This document shows, one piece after another, positions 1-6,467 of a DNA stretch of 7,545 nucleotides. This stretch comes from Pseudomonadota bacterium (GTDB lineage: Bacteria; Pseudomonadota; Alphaproteobacteria; Rhizobiales; Beijerinckiaceae), in assembly GCA_023452965.1 (NCBI GenBank), contig JAEXUU010000817.1:1-7545 (forward strand), in the 5' to 3' direction. The position numbers were made by a program, and so were the translations under genes. The first letter of the stretch is position 1. Each line of letters begins with the position of its first letter. The notes under the pieces were generated by a model. That model made no database searches. It was not told the origin of the DNA and saw only the letters and a list, made by a program, of their open reading frames with translations.

Positions 1-614
1 CCGAGAAAGGTCATCAGGACATGTTTCTCGATGTCCTGCTTCAGCGTGTCGAGCGTCATGTTCTCGTCCGAGACGCGGCGGCCGAAATGATAAGTCCCGA
101 TCGCGGTGATCAGTTCGGCGAGCGCCCTGATGTCGACATCGGCATCGAGCTGGCCGCGCTCCTGGAAGGTTCGCAGCATGCGCCGGTAATGGCGTTCGAT
201 CAGCCAGCCAAAGATGATTCCGGCGCGGTGGAGGCGGCTGCCGGGCTGGAGATAGGGTGCGGCCAGGATGACCCGCCAGCATTCCCGGCCGAGCGTGCGC
301 ATCGCCTGGTCGGCGAGCAGGCGCTCGAAGCCCTGCACGGCCTCCACGGGGTCGCTCGGCGGGTTCTGAACATAAGCGCTGCGCTCGGCCCAGGAGCTGT
401 AGACATGCCGCGCAGCCAGCGCGGTGAGGATGTTCGCCTTGTTCGTGAAGTAGTTATAGACCGTCGCCGGCGCGACCTCCGCCGCCTCCGCGATCTCCTC
501 GATACGCGTGCTGTCATAGCCGCTCTGCGCGAACAGGCGAGAGGCTGCGCCCAGAATGAGCCCGACGCGGTGCTGCCGGTTGCGCTCTCTCAGTCCGATC
601 ACCTTGCTGGCCAA
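1..614 (-). CDS. TetR/AcrR-family transcriptional regulator (3' end cut by window edge)
   Basis: Reading the minus strand from a TTG at 614-612 gives 204 uninterrupted codons to the window edge. The N-terminus is a TetR-type DNA-binding domain: an amphipathic helix at about residues 12-31 (ending LFAQSGYDSTR), then a helix-turn-helix at about residues 39-60 with the hallmark VAPATVYNYFTNKANIL. The remainder (about 65-204) is helical and variable, as expected for the ligand-binding and dimerisation half. TetR proteins are usually about 190-220 residues, so only a few C-terminal residues should be missing. The TTG start is chosen because AGGAGG lies 5 nt upstream and no ATG or GTG in frame is better placed. 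It is divergent from the transporter operon, so it probably represses that operon and itself and is released by the transported compound or a metabolite. Family is clear; target and ligand are inferred. Confidence 0.9.
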   Translation of the reverse strand, partial: MASKVIGLRERNRQHRVGLILGAASRLFAQSGYDSTRIEEIAEAAEVAPATVYNYFTNKANILTALAARHVYSSWAERSAYVQNPPSDPVEAVQGFERLLADQAMRTLGRECWRVILAAPYLQPGSRLHRAGIIFGWLIERHYRRMLRTFQERGQLDADVDIRALAELITAIGTYHFGRRVSDENMTLDTLKQDIEKHVLMTFL

Positions 615-619
615 AACGT

Positions 620-625
620 CCTCCT
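620..625 (-). promoter_or_regulatory. Ribosome binding site of the tetR-type gene, deciding a TTG start
   Basis: On the minus strand AGGAGG lies 5 nt before TTG at 614-612. It is a near-perfect Shine-Dalgarno sequence and is the reason for accepting a TTG initiation codon here. Confidence 0.7.
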
Positions 626-651
626 GCCGATGCCCGAGCTTACCTCAAAAA

Positions 652-680
652 ATTAGAGTTGGCTCTTTTTTTATAGTTGA
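652..680 (-). promoter_or_regulatory. Possible promoter of the tetR-type gene
   Basis: On the minus strand TCTAAT (657-652, five of six matches to the -10 consensus) is preceded at 17 bp by TCAACT (680-675, three of six to the -35). Transcription would begin near 645 and give a leader of about 30 nt that includes the AGGAGG. The -35 is weak and there is no experimental support. Confidence 0.35.
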
Positions 681-684
681 CTCT
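653..684. promoter_or_regulatory. Putative repressor operator: two 14-bp direct repeats in the divergent promoter region
   Basis: TTAGAGTTGGCTCT (653-666) and TTATAGTTGACTCT (671-684) match at 12 of 14 positions and start exactly 18 bp apart. Each has imperfect dyad symmetry: AGAG...CTCT in the first and AGT..ACT in the second. They lie between the tetR-type gene and the operon, and overlap the best -10 of the leftward promoter and the best -35 of the rightward one. This is the arrangement expected of an autoregulating TetR protein that also controls a divergent operon. The repeats are seen directly; binding by this regulator is inferred. Confidence 0.5.
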
Positions 685-711
685 GATTTTGACGTGGCTA
701 AGCTCTGTAAT
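677..711 (+). promoter_or_regulatory. Possible promoter of the transporter operon
   Basis: TTGACT (677-682) matches the -35 consensus in five of six positions. At a 16-bp spacing lies TAAGCT (699-704), a poor -10. A better -10-like sequence, TGTAAT (706-711), sits too far away at 23 bp. Either gives a leader of about 45-55 nt. The -35 lies inside the second operator-like repeat, so repressor binding would block it. Exact elements are uncertain. Confidence 0.3.
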
Positions 712-749
712 CACTCGACCAGACAGCCAAGGTCGAAATAAATATAACA

Positions 750-755
750 GAGGGG
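750..755 (+). promoter_or_regulatory. Ribosome binding site of the ABC ATPase gene, favouring a TTG start
   Basis: GAGGGG lies at 750-755. Taking GAGG (750-753) as the core, the spacing is 7 nt to TTG at 761 but 13 nt to the first ATG at 767 and 22 nt to the ATG at 776. Spacing therefore favours TTG 761, though the protein differs by only two to five residues among the three starts. Confidence 0.45.
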
Positions 756-760
756 CTGCC

Positions 761-1861
761 TTGACAATGACGGCAATGATTCCAGGTCACGACCTGTCGA
801 TATCTGGTGTTTCGAAGACATTCGGCACATTCAAAGCTGTCAAAGACGTGTCCCTCGATATCAAGGGCGGCGAATTTCTTACGATGCTTGGTCCTTCCGG
901 CTCCGGAAAGACCACCTTGTTGATGATGATTGCCGGGTTCGTGCAACCCGACCAAGGTAGCATCCACCTAGACAGGCAGCCGATTACGCACCTGCCGCCG
1001 GAACGCCGCAATTTCGGCATGGTCTTTCAGGGCTATGCCTTGTTCCCCCATCTGTCGGTCTTCGACAATGTGGCCTTTCCCCTGAAGGTCCGCCGGCGCC
1101 CGCGCGCCGAGATCGAGGAAAAGGTCAAGGCGGCACTGGATCTGGTCAAGCTGACGACCCAGAGCGAGCGCCTGCCGCGCCAGCTCTCGGGCGGGCAGCA
1201 GCAGCGTGTGGCGCTTGCCCGTGCGCTCGTCTTCACCCCTCACCTGCTCCTGCTCGACGAGCCCTTGAGCGCGCTCGACAAGAAGCTGCGCGCCGAACTT
1301 CAGGAGGAGCTGAAACGCCTGCACCGCCAGGTCGGGCTCAGCTTCATCTATGTCACGCATGATCAGGACGAGGCGCTGTCCATGTCGGACCGCATCGTCG
1401 TGATGAGCGATGGACGACTGGTCGAGCAGGGCACGCCGGGCGAGCTCTACGACCGGCCCCGGACGGCTTTCGTCGCCGACTTCCTCGGCAAGAGCAATTT
1501 CGTGCGCGGCAAGGTCGAGTCCCATGTCGGGGATGGCTTCGTCTTCTCCGGAGACGGTGTGCGCTTCGTGCAGAAGGCACGCGATGCCAAACCGGGCATC
1601 GGCTCGAACGTCACGGTCGCGCTGCGGCCGGAAAAGCTCTCCATCGTCGCCCCTGGCACCGAAAGCGACAACCGGCTGAGCGGCGTCGTCAGCGAGTGGA
1701 ACTACTTTGGTTCGGAGTTCCGCATCCTCGTCGAAACCGCGGGCTGCGGCCCGATCAGCGTCTCGCTGCCGGCCTGGAATGCCGGCGCGGCTCCGGAAGT
1801 CGGGCAATCCCTCGAGCTGGGCTGGAGCGCGCGGGCGGGGATGGAAGTCCAGGAGGCCTGA
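761..1861 (+). CDS. ABC transporter ATP-binding protein, spermidine/putrescine (PotA-like) type
   Basis: This is the cytoplasmic ATPase that powers the importer encoded downstream. From TTG 761 it has 366 residues, close to the usual length for PotA/UgpC-type subunits. All nucleotide-binding motifs are intact: Walker A GPSGSGKT (about 44-51), Q-loop Gln in MVFQGYALFPH (about 90), signature LSGGQQQRVALARA (142-155), Walker B LLLLDEP (162-168), D-loop SALD and switch His in YVTHDQDEA (about 200). A C-terminal regulatory TOBE-type domain follows (about 250-366, including LRPEKLSIV). The first 80 or so codons use noticeably more A/T-ending codons than the rest. The gene opens the operon; 57 nt separate it from the binding-protein gene. 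The start could instead be ATG 767 or 776. Family and role are secure; the substrate is not readable from this subunit. Confidence 0.93.
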   Translation: MTMTAMIPGHDLSISGVSKTFGTFKAVKDVSLDIKGGEFLTMLGPSGSGKTTLLMMIAGFVQPDQGSIHLDRQPITHLPPERRNFGMVFQGYALFPHLSVFDNVAFPLKVRRRPRAEIEEKVKAALDLVKLTTQSERLPRQLSGGQQQRVALARALVFTPHLLLLDEPLSALDKKLRAELQEELKRLHRQVGLSFIYVTHDQDEALSMSDRIVVMSDGRLVEQGTPGELYDRPRTAFVADFLGKSNFVRGKVESHVGDGFVFSGDGVRFVQKARDAKPGIGSNVTVALRPEKLSIVAPGTESDNRLSGVVSEWNYFGSEFRILVETAGCGPISVSLPAWNAGAAPEVGQSLELGWSARAGMEVQEA

Positions 1862-1918
1862 CGGCCGGGCTAGGCGACCGGAAAGCCTCATCTTCATCAT
1901 CAACAAGAACAGGGGATC

Positions 1919-3025
1919 ATGATGGAAAAGCAGAGCTTCGCGGAAGATTGCAGGGCCCTCGCGGCCGAACTCGGCGGCGGTCAGACCCGTCGCGACCTGA
2001 TCCGCAGCGCGCTCGCGCTCGGCATCGCGCCCGCGGCGCTCGCGCTGGGCGGTGGCGCCGCGCGGGCCCAGGCCGGCAAGGAAGTAGTGCTGGTCAATTT
2101 CGGCGGCGTCGCCATGAAGGCCTTCGACGAGGCCTATGTGAAGCCGTTCGCCGCCCAGGGGGGCAAGATCGTGCTCGACGGCAGCGGCGCGCTCAACGGC
2201 AAGATCCTCACCATGGTCCAGTCGCGCCACGTCACCTGGGACATCTGCGACGCCGGCATCACGACCCTTGCCGAGCTCGGCCCGCATGGCGCGCTGGAGA
2301 AGATCGATTACTCGATCGTCGACAAGACCAAGCTGGATCCCACCTTTGCCTATGACGAAGGCGTGGTGAACTACATGTTCAGCTCGGTCCTCGCCTGGGA
2401 CAAGAGCAAGATTTCCGGCGAGCCGACACTGGCGGACTTCTTCGACACCAAGAAGTATCCGGGCCGGCGCATGATGCGCAAGGACTCGCAGGCCATGCTC
2501 GAATTCGCGCTGCTGGCCGACGGCGTGCCGAAGGACAAGCTCTACCCGCTCGACGTCAAGCGTGCCTTCGCCAAGATCGCGACGATCAAGAAGGACCTGC
2601 TGTTCTGGAACAGCGGCTCGGAGAGCCAGAGCCTGATGCGCGACGGCGAATGCGTGATGGGCCTGCTCTGGCACACCCGCGCCAATGTGCTGGCCGACGA
2701 GACGCAGGGCCGCGTCACCTACACCTTCAAGGACGGCCTGCTCCAGCCCGGCCTCTGGGTCGTGCCCAAGGGCAACCCGGCCGGCAAGGAAGCGATGCGC
2801 GCCATCGCCTCGATGCAGCAGCCGGAAGGCCAGGTGAAGCTCCTGGCGGCGATGGGCAACGGCCCGTCGAACCCCGCCGCCGATGCGCTCGTGCCGGCGG
2901 AGCTGAAGAAGAAGAACCCGTCGGACGCCGCCAATGCCGCGGTCCAGGCCAAGATCAACGCCGATTGGTACAAGGCCAACCATTCGAAGACCTTCCAGAG
3001 CTTCCTGGATCTGATCTCCTCGTAA
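1919..3025 (+). CDS. Periplasmic substrate-binding protein of a polyamine-type ABC transporter, probable Tat export
   Basis: This is the receptor that captures the substrate in the periplasm and hands it to the two permeases. It has 368 residues. The N-terminus is an export signal with a twin-arginine motif, TRRDLIR (23-29), a hydrophobic stretch (about 31-46) and a likely cleavage site after ARA (48-50). The n-region before the twin arginines is unusually long at about 22 residues. The mature part shows features of the PotD/COG0687 type: VVLVNFGG at its start, WDICDAG (107-113), VNYMFSSVLAWD (150-161), a conserved core around SGSESQSLMRDGE (232-244) and NGPSNPAA (314-321). ATG 1919 and ATG 1922 are adjacent; AGGGG at 1911-1915 is better spaced (6 nt) for the second. 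Membership of a polyamine/opine-type binding family is clear. The actual ligand is unknown, and the neighbouring enzymes point to a guanidino or amide compound. Confidence 0.9.
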   Translation: MMEKQSFAEDCRALAAELGGGQTRRDLIRSALALGIAPAALALGGGAARAQAGKEVVLVNFGGVAMKAFDEAYVKPFAAQGGKIVLDGSGALNGKILTMVQSRHVTWDICDAGITTLAELGPHGALEKIDYSIVDKTKLDPTFAYDEGVVNYMFSSVLAWDKSKISGEPTLADFFDTKKYPGRRMMRKDSQAMLEFALLADGVPKDKLYPLDVKRAFAKIATIKKDLLFWNSGSESQSLMRDGECVMGLLWHTRANVLADETQGRVTYTFKDGLLQPGLWVVPKGNPAGKEAMRAIASMQQPEGQVKLLAAMGNGPSNPAADALVPAELKKKNPSDAANAAVQAKINADWYKANHSKTFQSFLDLISS

Positions 3026-3052
3026 CGGCTCGGCGTCTCGCCACGCACGACG

Positions 3053-3082
3053 GGTCATGCCCTCCCCAAAGGGGGCATGACC
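3053..3082 (+). repeat. Intergenic hairpin between binding-protein and permease genes
   Basis: GGTCATGCCC (3053-3062) and GGGCATGACC (3073-3082) are a perfect 10-bp inverted repeat; a T-G and a C-G pair can extend it to a 6-nt loop. There is no U-tract directly after it. It starts 27 nt after the binding-protein stop. Hairpins in this position in ABC operons often protect the upstream message or reduce read-through, so the binding protein is made in excess over the permeases. It could also be a copy of a dispersed palindromic repeat. The function is inferred. Confidence 0.6.
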
Positions 3083-3099
3083 GCGCCCGAGGGCGCTTT
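3083..3099 (+). terminator. Possible weak attenuator hairpin
   Basis: GCGCCC (3083-3088) and GGGCGC (3091-3096) form a short G/C hairpin, realistically a 5-bp stem with a 4-nt loop, followed by only TTT. It directly abuts the larger hairpin. It is at most a partial terminator, because the permease genes downstream have no other obvious promoter. Confidence 0.3.
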
Positions 3100-3119
3100 C
3101 CCACCCGATCGGACATGTG

Positions 3120-4001
3120 ATGACTGCTCCTGCCGACTCAGCGCGCAGCCGGGCCGGTCTCAGCCTCTTCGCGTCGCCTGCGACGCGTTACTGGCTGCTG
3201 ATCGCGCCGGCTCTCCTCCTGATGGGGGTCTTCTACATCTACCCGATCGGCCGCGTGCTCTGGATGAGCTTCACGGTGCCGACGACGGGGCTCGACAATT
3301 ACGAGTTGCTCGCGACCAGCGCCTCGATCCAGCGCATGCTCTGGACCACGGCCCGCATCAGCGTGCTGACGACGATCTTCACGCTGCTGCTGGCCTATGT
3401 CGTCGCCTATGCGCTCGTGCACGCCTCGCCCAAAGTCCAGCGCTGGATGTTCCTCGGCGTGCTCGTGCCGCTCTGGATCTCCGTGCTGGTGCGCGCCTTC
3501 GCCTGGTTCGTGCTGCTGCGCCGCGAGGGGCTCATCAACTCGGCGCTGTTGGCGACGGGCGTCACCGACTCCCCGCTGAGCCTGATCTGGAACGAGACCG
3601 GCGTCATGATCGGCATGGTGCACTACATGCTGCCGCTCGGCATCCTGCCGATCTTCTCGAACATGCGCGACATCGACCAGCGCTGCATCGCCGCCGCCCG
3701 CGGCCTCGGCGCCTCGCGGTTCGAGGCCTTCTGGCGGGTGTTCCTGCCGCTTTCGCTCCCCGGTGTCGTCGGCGCGAGCATCCTGGTCTTCATCTTCTCG
3801 CTCGGCTTCTTCGTCACCCCGGCCCTGCTCGGCGGCGGCAAGACGCTGATGATCGCCGAGTACATCAAGGTCCAGATCCTCGAGGTCGTGCGCTGGGGCG
3901 TCGCCAGCATGCTCGCCGCGGTGCTGCTGATCGTCATCGGCGTGCTGCTCGCGGCGCTGAGCCGGCTGGTCAATCTGCGCAAACTCTTCGGGGCGGGCTG
4001 A
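3120..4001 (+). CDS. ABC transporter permease, PotB/PotH-like
   Basis: This is one of the two inner-membrane channel subunits. The protein (293 residues from ATG 3120) has six predicted membrane segments; in numbering from GTG 3117 they are at about 24-44, 81-101, 110-134, 163-181, 213-240 and 261-286. The cytoplasmic EAA-type loop that docks onto the ATPase is clear at about 190-216 (IAAARGLGASRFEAFWRVFL followed by PLSLPG), with the expected Gly in the middle and Pro at the end. Length and order fit the first permease of a spermidine/putrescine-type system. The start is ambiguous: GTG 3117 is immediately followed by ATG 3120. A weak GGA at 3111-3113 suits the ATG better. The poor ribosome site and the hairpins upstream suggest lower expression than the binding protein. 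Its stop lies 4 nt before the next gene, so translation is probably coupled. Confidence 0.92.
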   Translation: MTAPADSARSRAGLSLFASPATRYWLLIAPALLLMGVFYIYPIGRVLWMSFTVPTTGLDNYELLATSASIQRMLWTTARISVLTTIFTLLLAYVVAYALVHASPKVQRWMFLGVLVPLWISVLVRAFAWFVLLRREGLINSALLATGVTDSPLSLIWNETGVMIGMVHYMLPLGILPIFSNMRDIDQRCIAAARGLGASRFEAFWRVFLPLSLPGVVGASILVFIFSLGFFVTPALLGGGKTLMIAEYIKVQILEVVRWGVASMLAAVLLIVIGVLLAALSRLVNLRKLFGAG

Positions 4002-4005
4002 GACC

Positions 4006-4800
4006 ATGACCGCAAACGGCTTCGGCAACATCTCGATCATGACACGCTCGCTGGCGTGGCTGATCATCTGCTTCCTCGTCCTCCCAATCACCGTGGTCTT
4101 CGCCGTTTCGGTGACCGACCGGCACTATCTCTCGCTGCCGGAGTCGGAGGTCTCGTTCCAGTACTACCGCAACCTGTTCAGCAGCGGTCCCTGGCTGACC
4201 AGCATCCTGCAGAGCTTCATCATCGCCTGCGTTTCGACGGCGGTCGCCGTCGTCGCCGGCACGCTCTGCGCCATTGGCTGCTGGCGCCTCGGCAACCGCG
4301 CCAGCGACTTCGTCCGCATGCTGATGCTGGTGCCGATCATGGTGCCGACCATCGTCTACGCGCTCGGCATCTACCAGTTCTGGATCGACCTGCGCCTGCT
4401 CGACACCTACACCGGCCTGATCATCGCCCATGCGGTGACGGGGGTCCCCTATGTGGTGATCACGGTTTCGACCGCGCTCGCCGGCTTCGATCCGCGCCTC
4501 GAACAGGCCTCGCTCAGCCTCGGCGCCAGCATGAGCCAGACGCTGCGCCTGGTGATCATCCCGAACATCATGCCGGGCGTCGTCTCGGGGCTGATCTTCG
4601 CCTTCATCCATAGCTGGGATGAGCTCGTCCTCGCCCTCTTCATCGCCGGCCGCGCCGTCTTCACGCTGCCGCGCCGCATGTGGGACGGCATCAACGAGGC
4701 GCTCGATCCCACCATGGCCGCCGTCGCGGCGGTCCTCATCGCCGTCACCGTGAGCCTTCTGTGCGCGGACGCCTATGTGCGCTCCCGGCGCGGGAACTGA
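4006..4800 (+). CDS. ABC transporter permease, PotC/PotI-like
   Basis: This is the second membrane subunit, 264 residues, pairing with the preceding permease to form the translocation pore. About six hydrophobic segments are visible, near residues 15-36, 65-92, 104-126, 136-160, 186-213 and 236-254. The EAA-type ATPase-docking loop is at about 166-191 (LEQASLSLGASMSQTLRLV then IIPNIMPG). The segment IHSWDELVLALFIAG (201-215) is the typical region after that loop in PotC/PotI proteins. It starts 4 nt after the upstream stop without a strong ribosome site of its own, which supports coupling to the first permease. ATG 4039 (residue 12) is a possible alternative start just before the first membrane segment. 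Family and role are clear; substrate is not determined by this subunit. Confidence 0.92.
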   Translation: MTANGFGNISIMTRSLAWLIICFLVLPITVVFAVSVTDRHYLSLPESEVSFQYYRNLFSSGPWLTSILQSFIIACVSTAVAVVAGTLCAIGCWRLGNRASDFVRMLMLVPIMVPTIVYALGIYQFWIDLRLLDTYTGLIIAHAVTGVPYVVITVSTALAGFDPRLEQASLSLGASMSQTLRLVIIPNIMPGVVSGLIFAFIHSWDELVLALFIAGRAVFTLPRRMWDGINEALDPTMAAVAAVLIAVTVSLLCADAYVRSRRGN

Positions 4801-4821
4801 ACCATCCGAAAAGGCAGAACC

Positions 4822-6420
4822 ATGTCCGACATCAGCGGTTTTGGCGCCGACAAGCATAGCGCCCTCGCCTGGCTGGAAGAGAACGCAGAGCGTCTCTCCG
4901 CCGACCATATGACGATCTGGGACCTGCACGAGCCGTCCTGGCGCGAGTACCGCTCCGCCGCCTGGTATGTCGAGCGGCTGCGCGCCGAGGGCTTCACGGT
5001 CGAGGAAGGCTCCGGCGGCATGCCGACGGCGTTCTGCGCCGAATGGTCCAATGGCGAGGGTCCGACCATCGGCGGCTATGCCGAGTACGACGCCGTGCCC
5101 GGCACCTCCCAGGAGGCCGTGCCCTTCCGCAAGCCCCGCGAGGGCGTCAGCCGCCACGCCGCCGGCCATACCGACCCGCATTCGGCGCTCGGCATCGGCG
5201 CGTTCGCCGGTTTCCTCGCCGCCAAGCACGCCATGGAGAAGCACGGCATCAAGGGGCGCATCAAGTTCTTCGGCGAGCCGGCCGAGAAGATGTGCGGCTC
5301 GAAGCCGGTGCACGCGGCGAAGGGCTACTACAACGATCTCGACGCGGCGATCAGCTTCCACCCGCACTCGTTCCCGGCGCTGGCGAACAGCTGCTTCTGG
5401 GATACCCACAGCGCGCCCTACTGGAGCCGCGTCTACACCTTCGAGTGCCCGAACCCGGAGACCTGGCAGCAGACCGGCGCCTTCGCCGGCGTGACCCACA
5501 GCCACTCGACCGCGCGCGCCCCGGGCGCGATCGACGCGGTCTGCCTGATGTACACCTCGTCCAAGTACATGAAGGAATCGATGCTGCCGCATCACGGCAG
5601 CTGGACGCTCAACGAGCACATCATCCAGGCGGGCTATGCGGCCGCGGACAATCTCGCGCCCGGCCTCGCCCAGATCCAGTACTCCCTGCGCGCCCCGACG
5701 CTCGACATGTGCGAGCGCGTCTTCGCGGTGCTCGACCGCAATTCCGAGCATTGCGCCGCGATGAGCCACTGCACGGTCAGCCCCGCCTGGATCACCCGCA
5801 CCCGCGCCGGCCTGCCGAACCACGCGATGGCGCAGGCGGCCTGGCGCAATTTTTCTGCAATCGGCGCGCCGCAATGGGGCGAGGAAGCGCGTGCCTTCGG
5901 CCGTGAGATCCAGCGCAATCTCGGCCTGGAGCCGATGGACGACCCGTTCATGCCCGAGATCCAGCGCCTGACGGCGCCCTGGGAGGGCGAGGAGGCCTTC
6001 CGCGCGCAACTGCCGTCCTGGCAGAAGAACCTCGCTGCCGACGACTATGTCGACTACACGTGGCACGCGCCGACGGTGCGGCTCTATGTCGGCCGCCCGA
6101 CCCTCAAGGCGCCGCCCGGCTACCGCTATCCGGAGTGGACCCGCTACGCCATGGGCGGCATGCCGGCCTGCATCGACCCGATGTGGAGCACGGCCGCCAA
6201 GGTCATAGCCACCACCATCGTCGACCTCCTGACCGACGGCACCAGCCTCGCCGCCGCGCAGGCGGAGTTCAAGGATCGCACCGGCGGCGGCATCGGCGGC
6301 GAGAAATGGGTCGCGCCGCTTCTGCCGGCCGATTTCGAGGCCCCCGTCAATTATCGCTGGCCGGAATACGTCACCACCGCCCGTGGCGACGAATGGACCA
6401 TTCCGACCGCTGCCGGCTGA
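4822..6420 (+). CDS. AbgB-like M20-family amidohydrolase with an altered metal site
   Basis: A cytoplasmic protein of 532 residues with no signal peptide, probably hydrolysing an amide bond in the imported compound. AAGG at 4811-4814 is 7 nt before the ATG. Order along the protein: first half of the catalytic domain with GGYAEYDAVPG (84-94), AGHTDPHSALG (114-124), FFGEPAEKMCG (149-159) and AAISFHP (175-181); the lid/dimerisation domain with THSHSTARAPGAIDAV (225-240) and IQYSLRAPTLD (285-295); then the C-terminal catalytic part with DDYVDYTW (407-414) and PACIDPMWSTAAK (448-460). This order matches p-aminobenzoyl-glutamate hydrolase subunit B, but the protein is about 50 residues longer than E. 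coli AbgB as I recall it. No AbgA partner is present. Against the usual family patterns, the Cys-Gly of GHxCGH is Asp-Pro, the second Glu of the EE pair is Lys156, and the late His is missing. It may use a different metal set or substrate, or have lost hydrolase activity. Confidence 0.82.
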   Translation: MSDISGFGADKHSALAWLEENAERLSADHMTIWDLHEPSWREYRSAAWYVERLRAEGFTVEEGSGGMPTAFCAEWSNGEGPTIGGYAEYDAVPGTSQEAVPFRKPREGVSRHAAGHTDPHSALGIGAFAGFLAAKHAMEKHGIKGRIKFFGEPAEKMCGSKPVHAAKGYYNDLDAAISFHPHSFPALANSCFWDTHSAPYWSRVYTFECPNPETWQQTGAFAGVTHSHSTARAPGAIDAVCLMYTSSKYMKESMLPHHGSWTLNEHIIQAGYAAADNLAPGLAQIQYSLRAPTLDMCERVFAVLDRNSEHCAAMSHCTVSPAWITRTRAGLPNHAMAQAAWRNFSAIGAPQWGEEARAFGREIQRNLGLEPMDDPFMPEIQRLTAPWEGEEAFRAQLPSWQKNLAADDYVDYTWHAPTVRLYVGRPTLKAPPGYRYPEWTRYAMGGMPACIDPMWSTAAKVIATTIVDLLTDGTSLAAAQAEFKDRTGGGIGGEKWVAPLLPADFEAPVNYRWPEYVTTARGDEWTIPTAAG

Positions 6421-6467
6421 GACCCGGCTGCGAGAGATCAGTTCAGCATCGGATTCAGGAGAAGACC

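Noticed and set aside
21..656. Plus-strand open frame over the regulator gene
   Set aside because: The minus strand encodes a textbook TetR helix-turn-helix with a strong ribosome site; the plus-strand frame has no motifs.
743..748. TATAAC as the -10 of the operon promoter, with CAGACA (720-725) 17 bp upstream
   Set aside because: Transcription would start near 755, after the GAGG ribosome site at 750-753, so it does not fit the chosen start. It remains possible only for a leaderless or ATG 776 start.
677..760. N-terminal extension of the ATPase from TTG 677
   Set aside because: The 28 added residues are not part of the ABC fold, no ribosome site precedes 677, and the stretch coincides with the operator and promoter region.
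968..3058. Minus-strand open frame of 696 codons opposite the ATPase and binding-protein genes
   Set aside because: It is antisense to two clear genes, its translation is rich in Arg, Ala, His and Asp with no recognisable domain, and it follows from G/C-rich third positions on the coding strand.
3138..4091. Minus-strand open frame opposite the first permease gene
   Set aside because: Highly charged, repetitive translation (Asp, Glu, His, Arg) typical of the complement of a membrane protein gene; the plus-strand permease is certain.
3970..6066. Minus-strand open frame of 698 codons opposite the second permease and M20 genes
   Set aside because: Same reasons: low-complexity composition, no motifs, no ribosome site, and it covers parts of three strong plus-strand genes.
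6060..6467. Upstream in-frame extension of the guanidine-enzyme gene into the M20 gene
   Set aside because: The extension overlaps the conserved C-terminal part of the M20 protein in another frame, whereas ATG 6468 has AGGAGA 5 nt upstream and starts where the family usually does.
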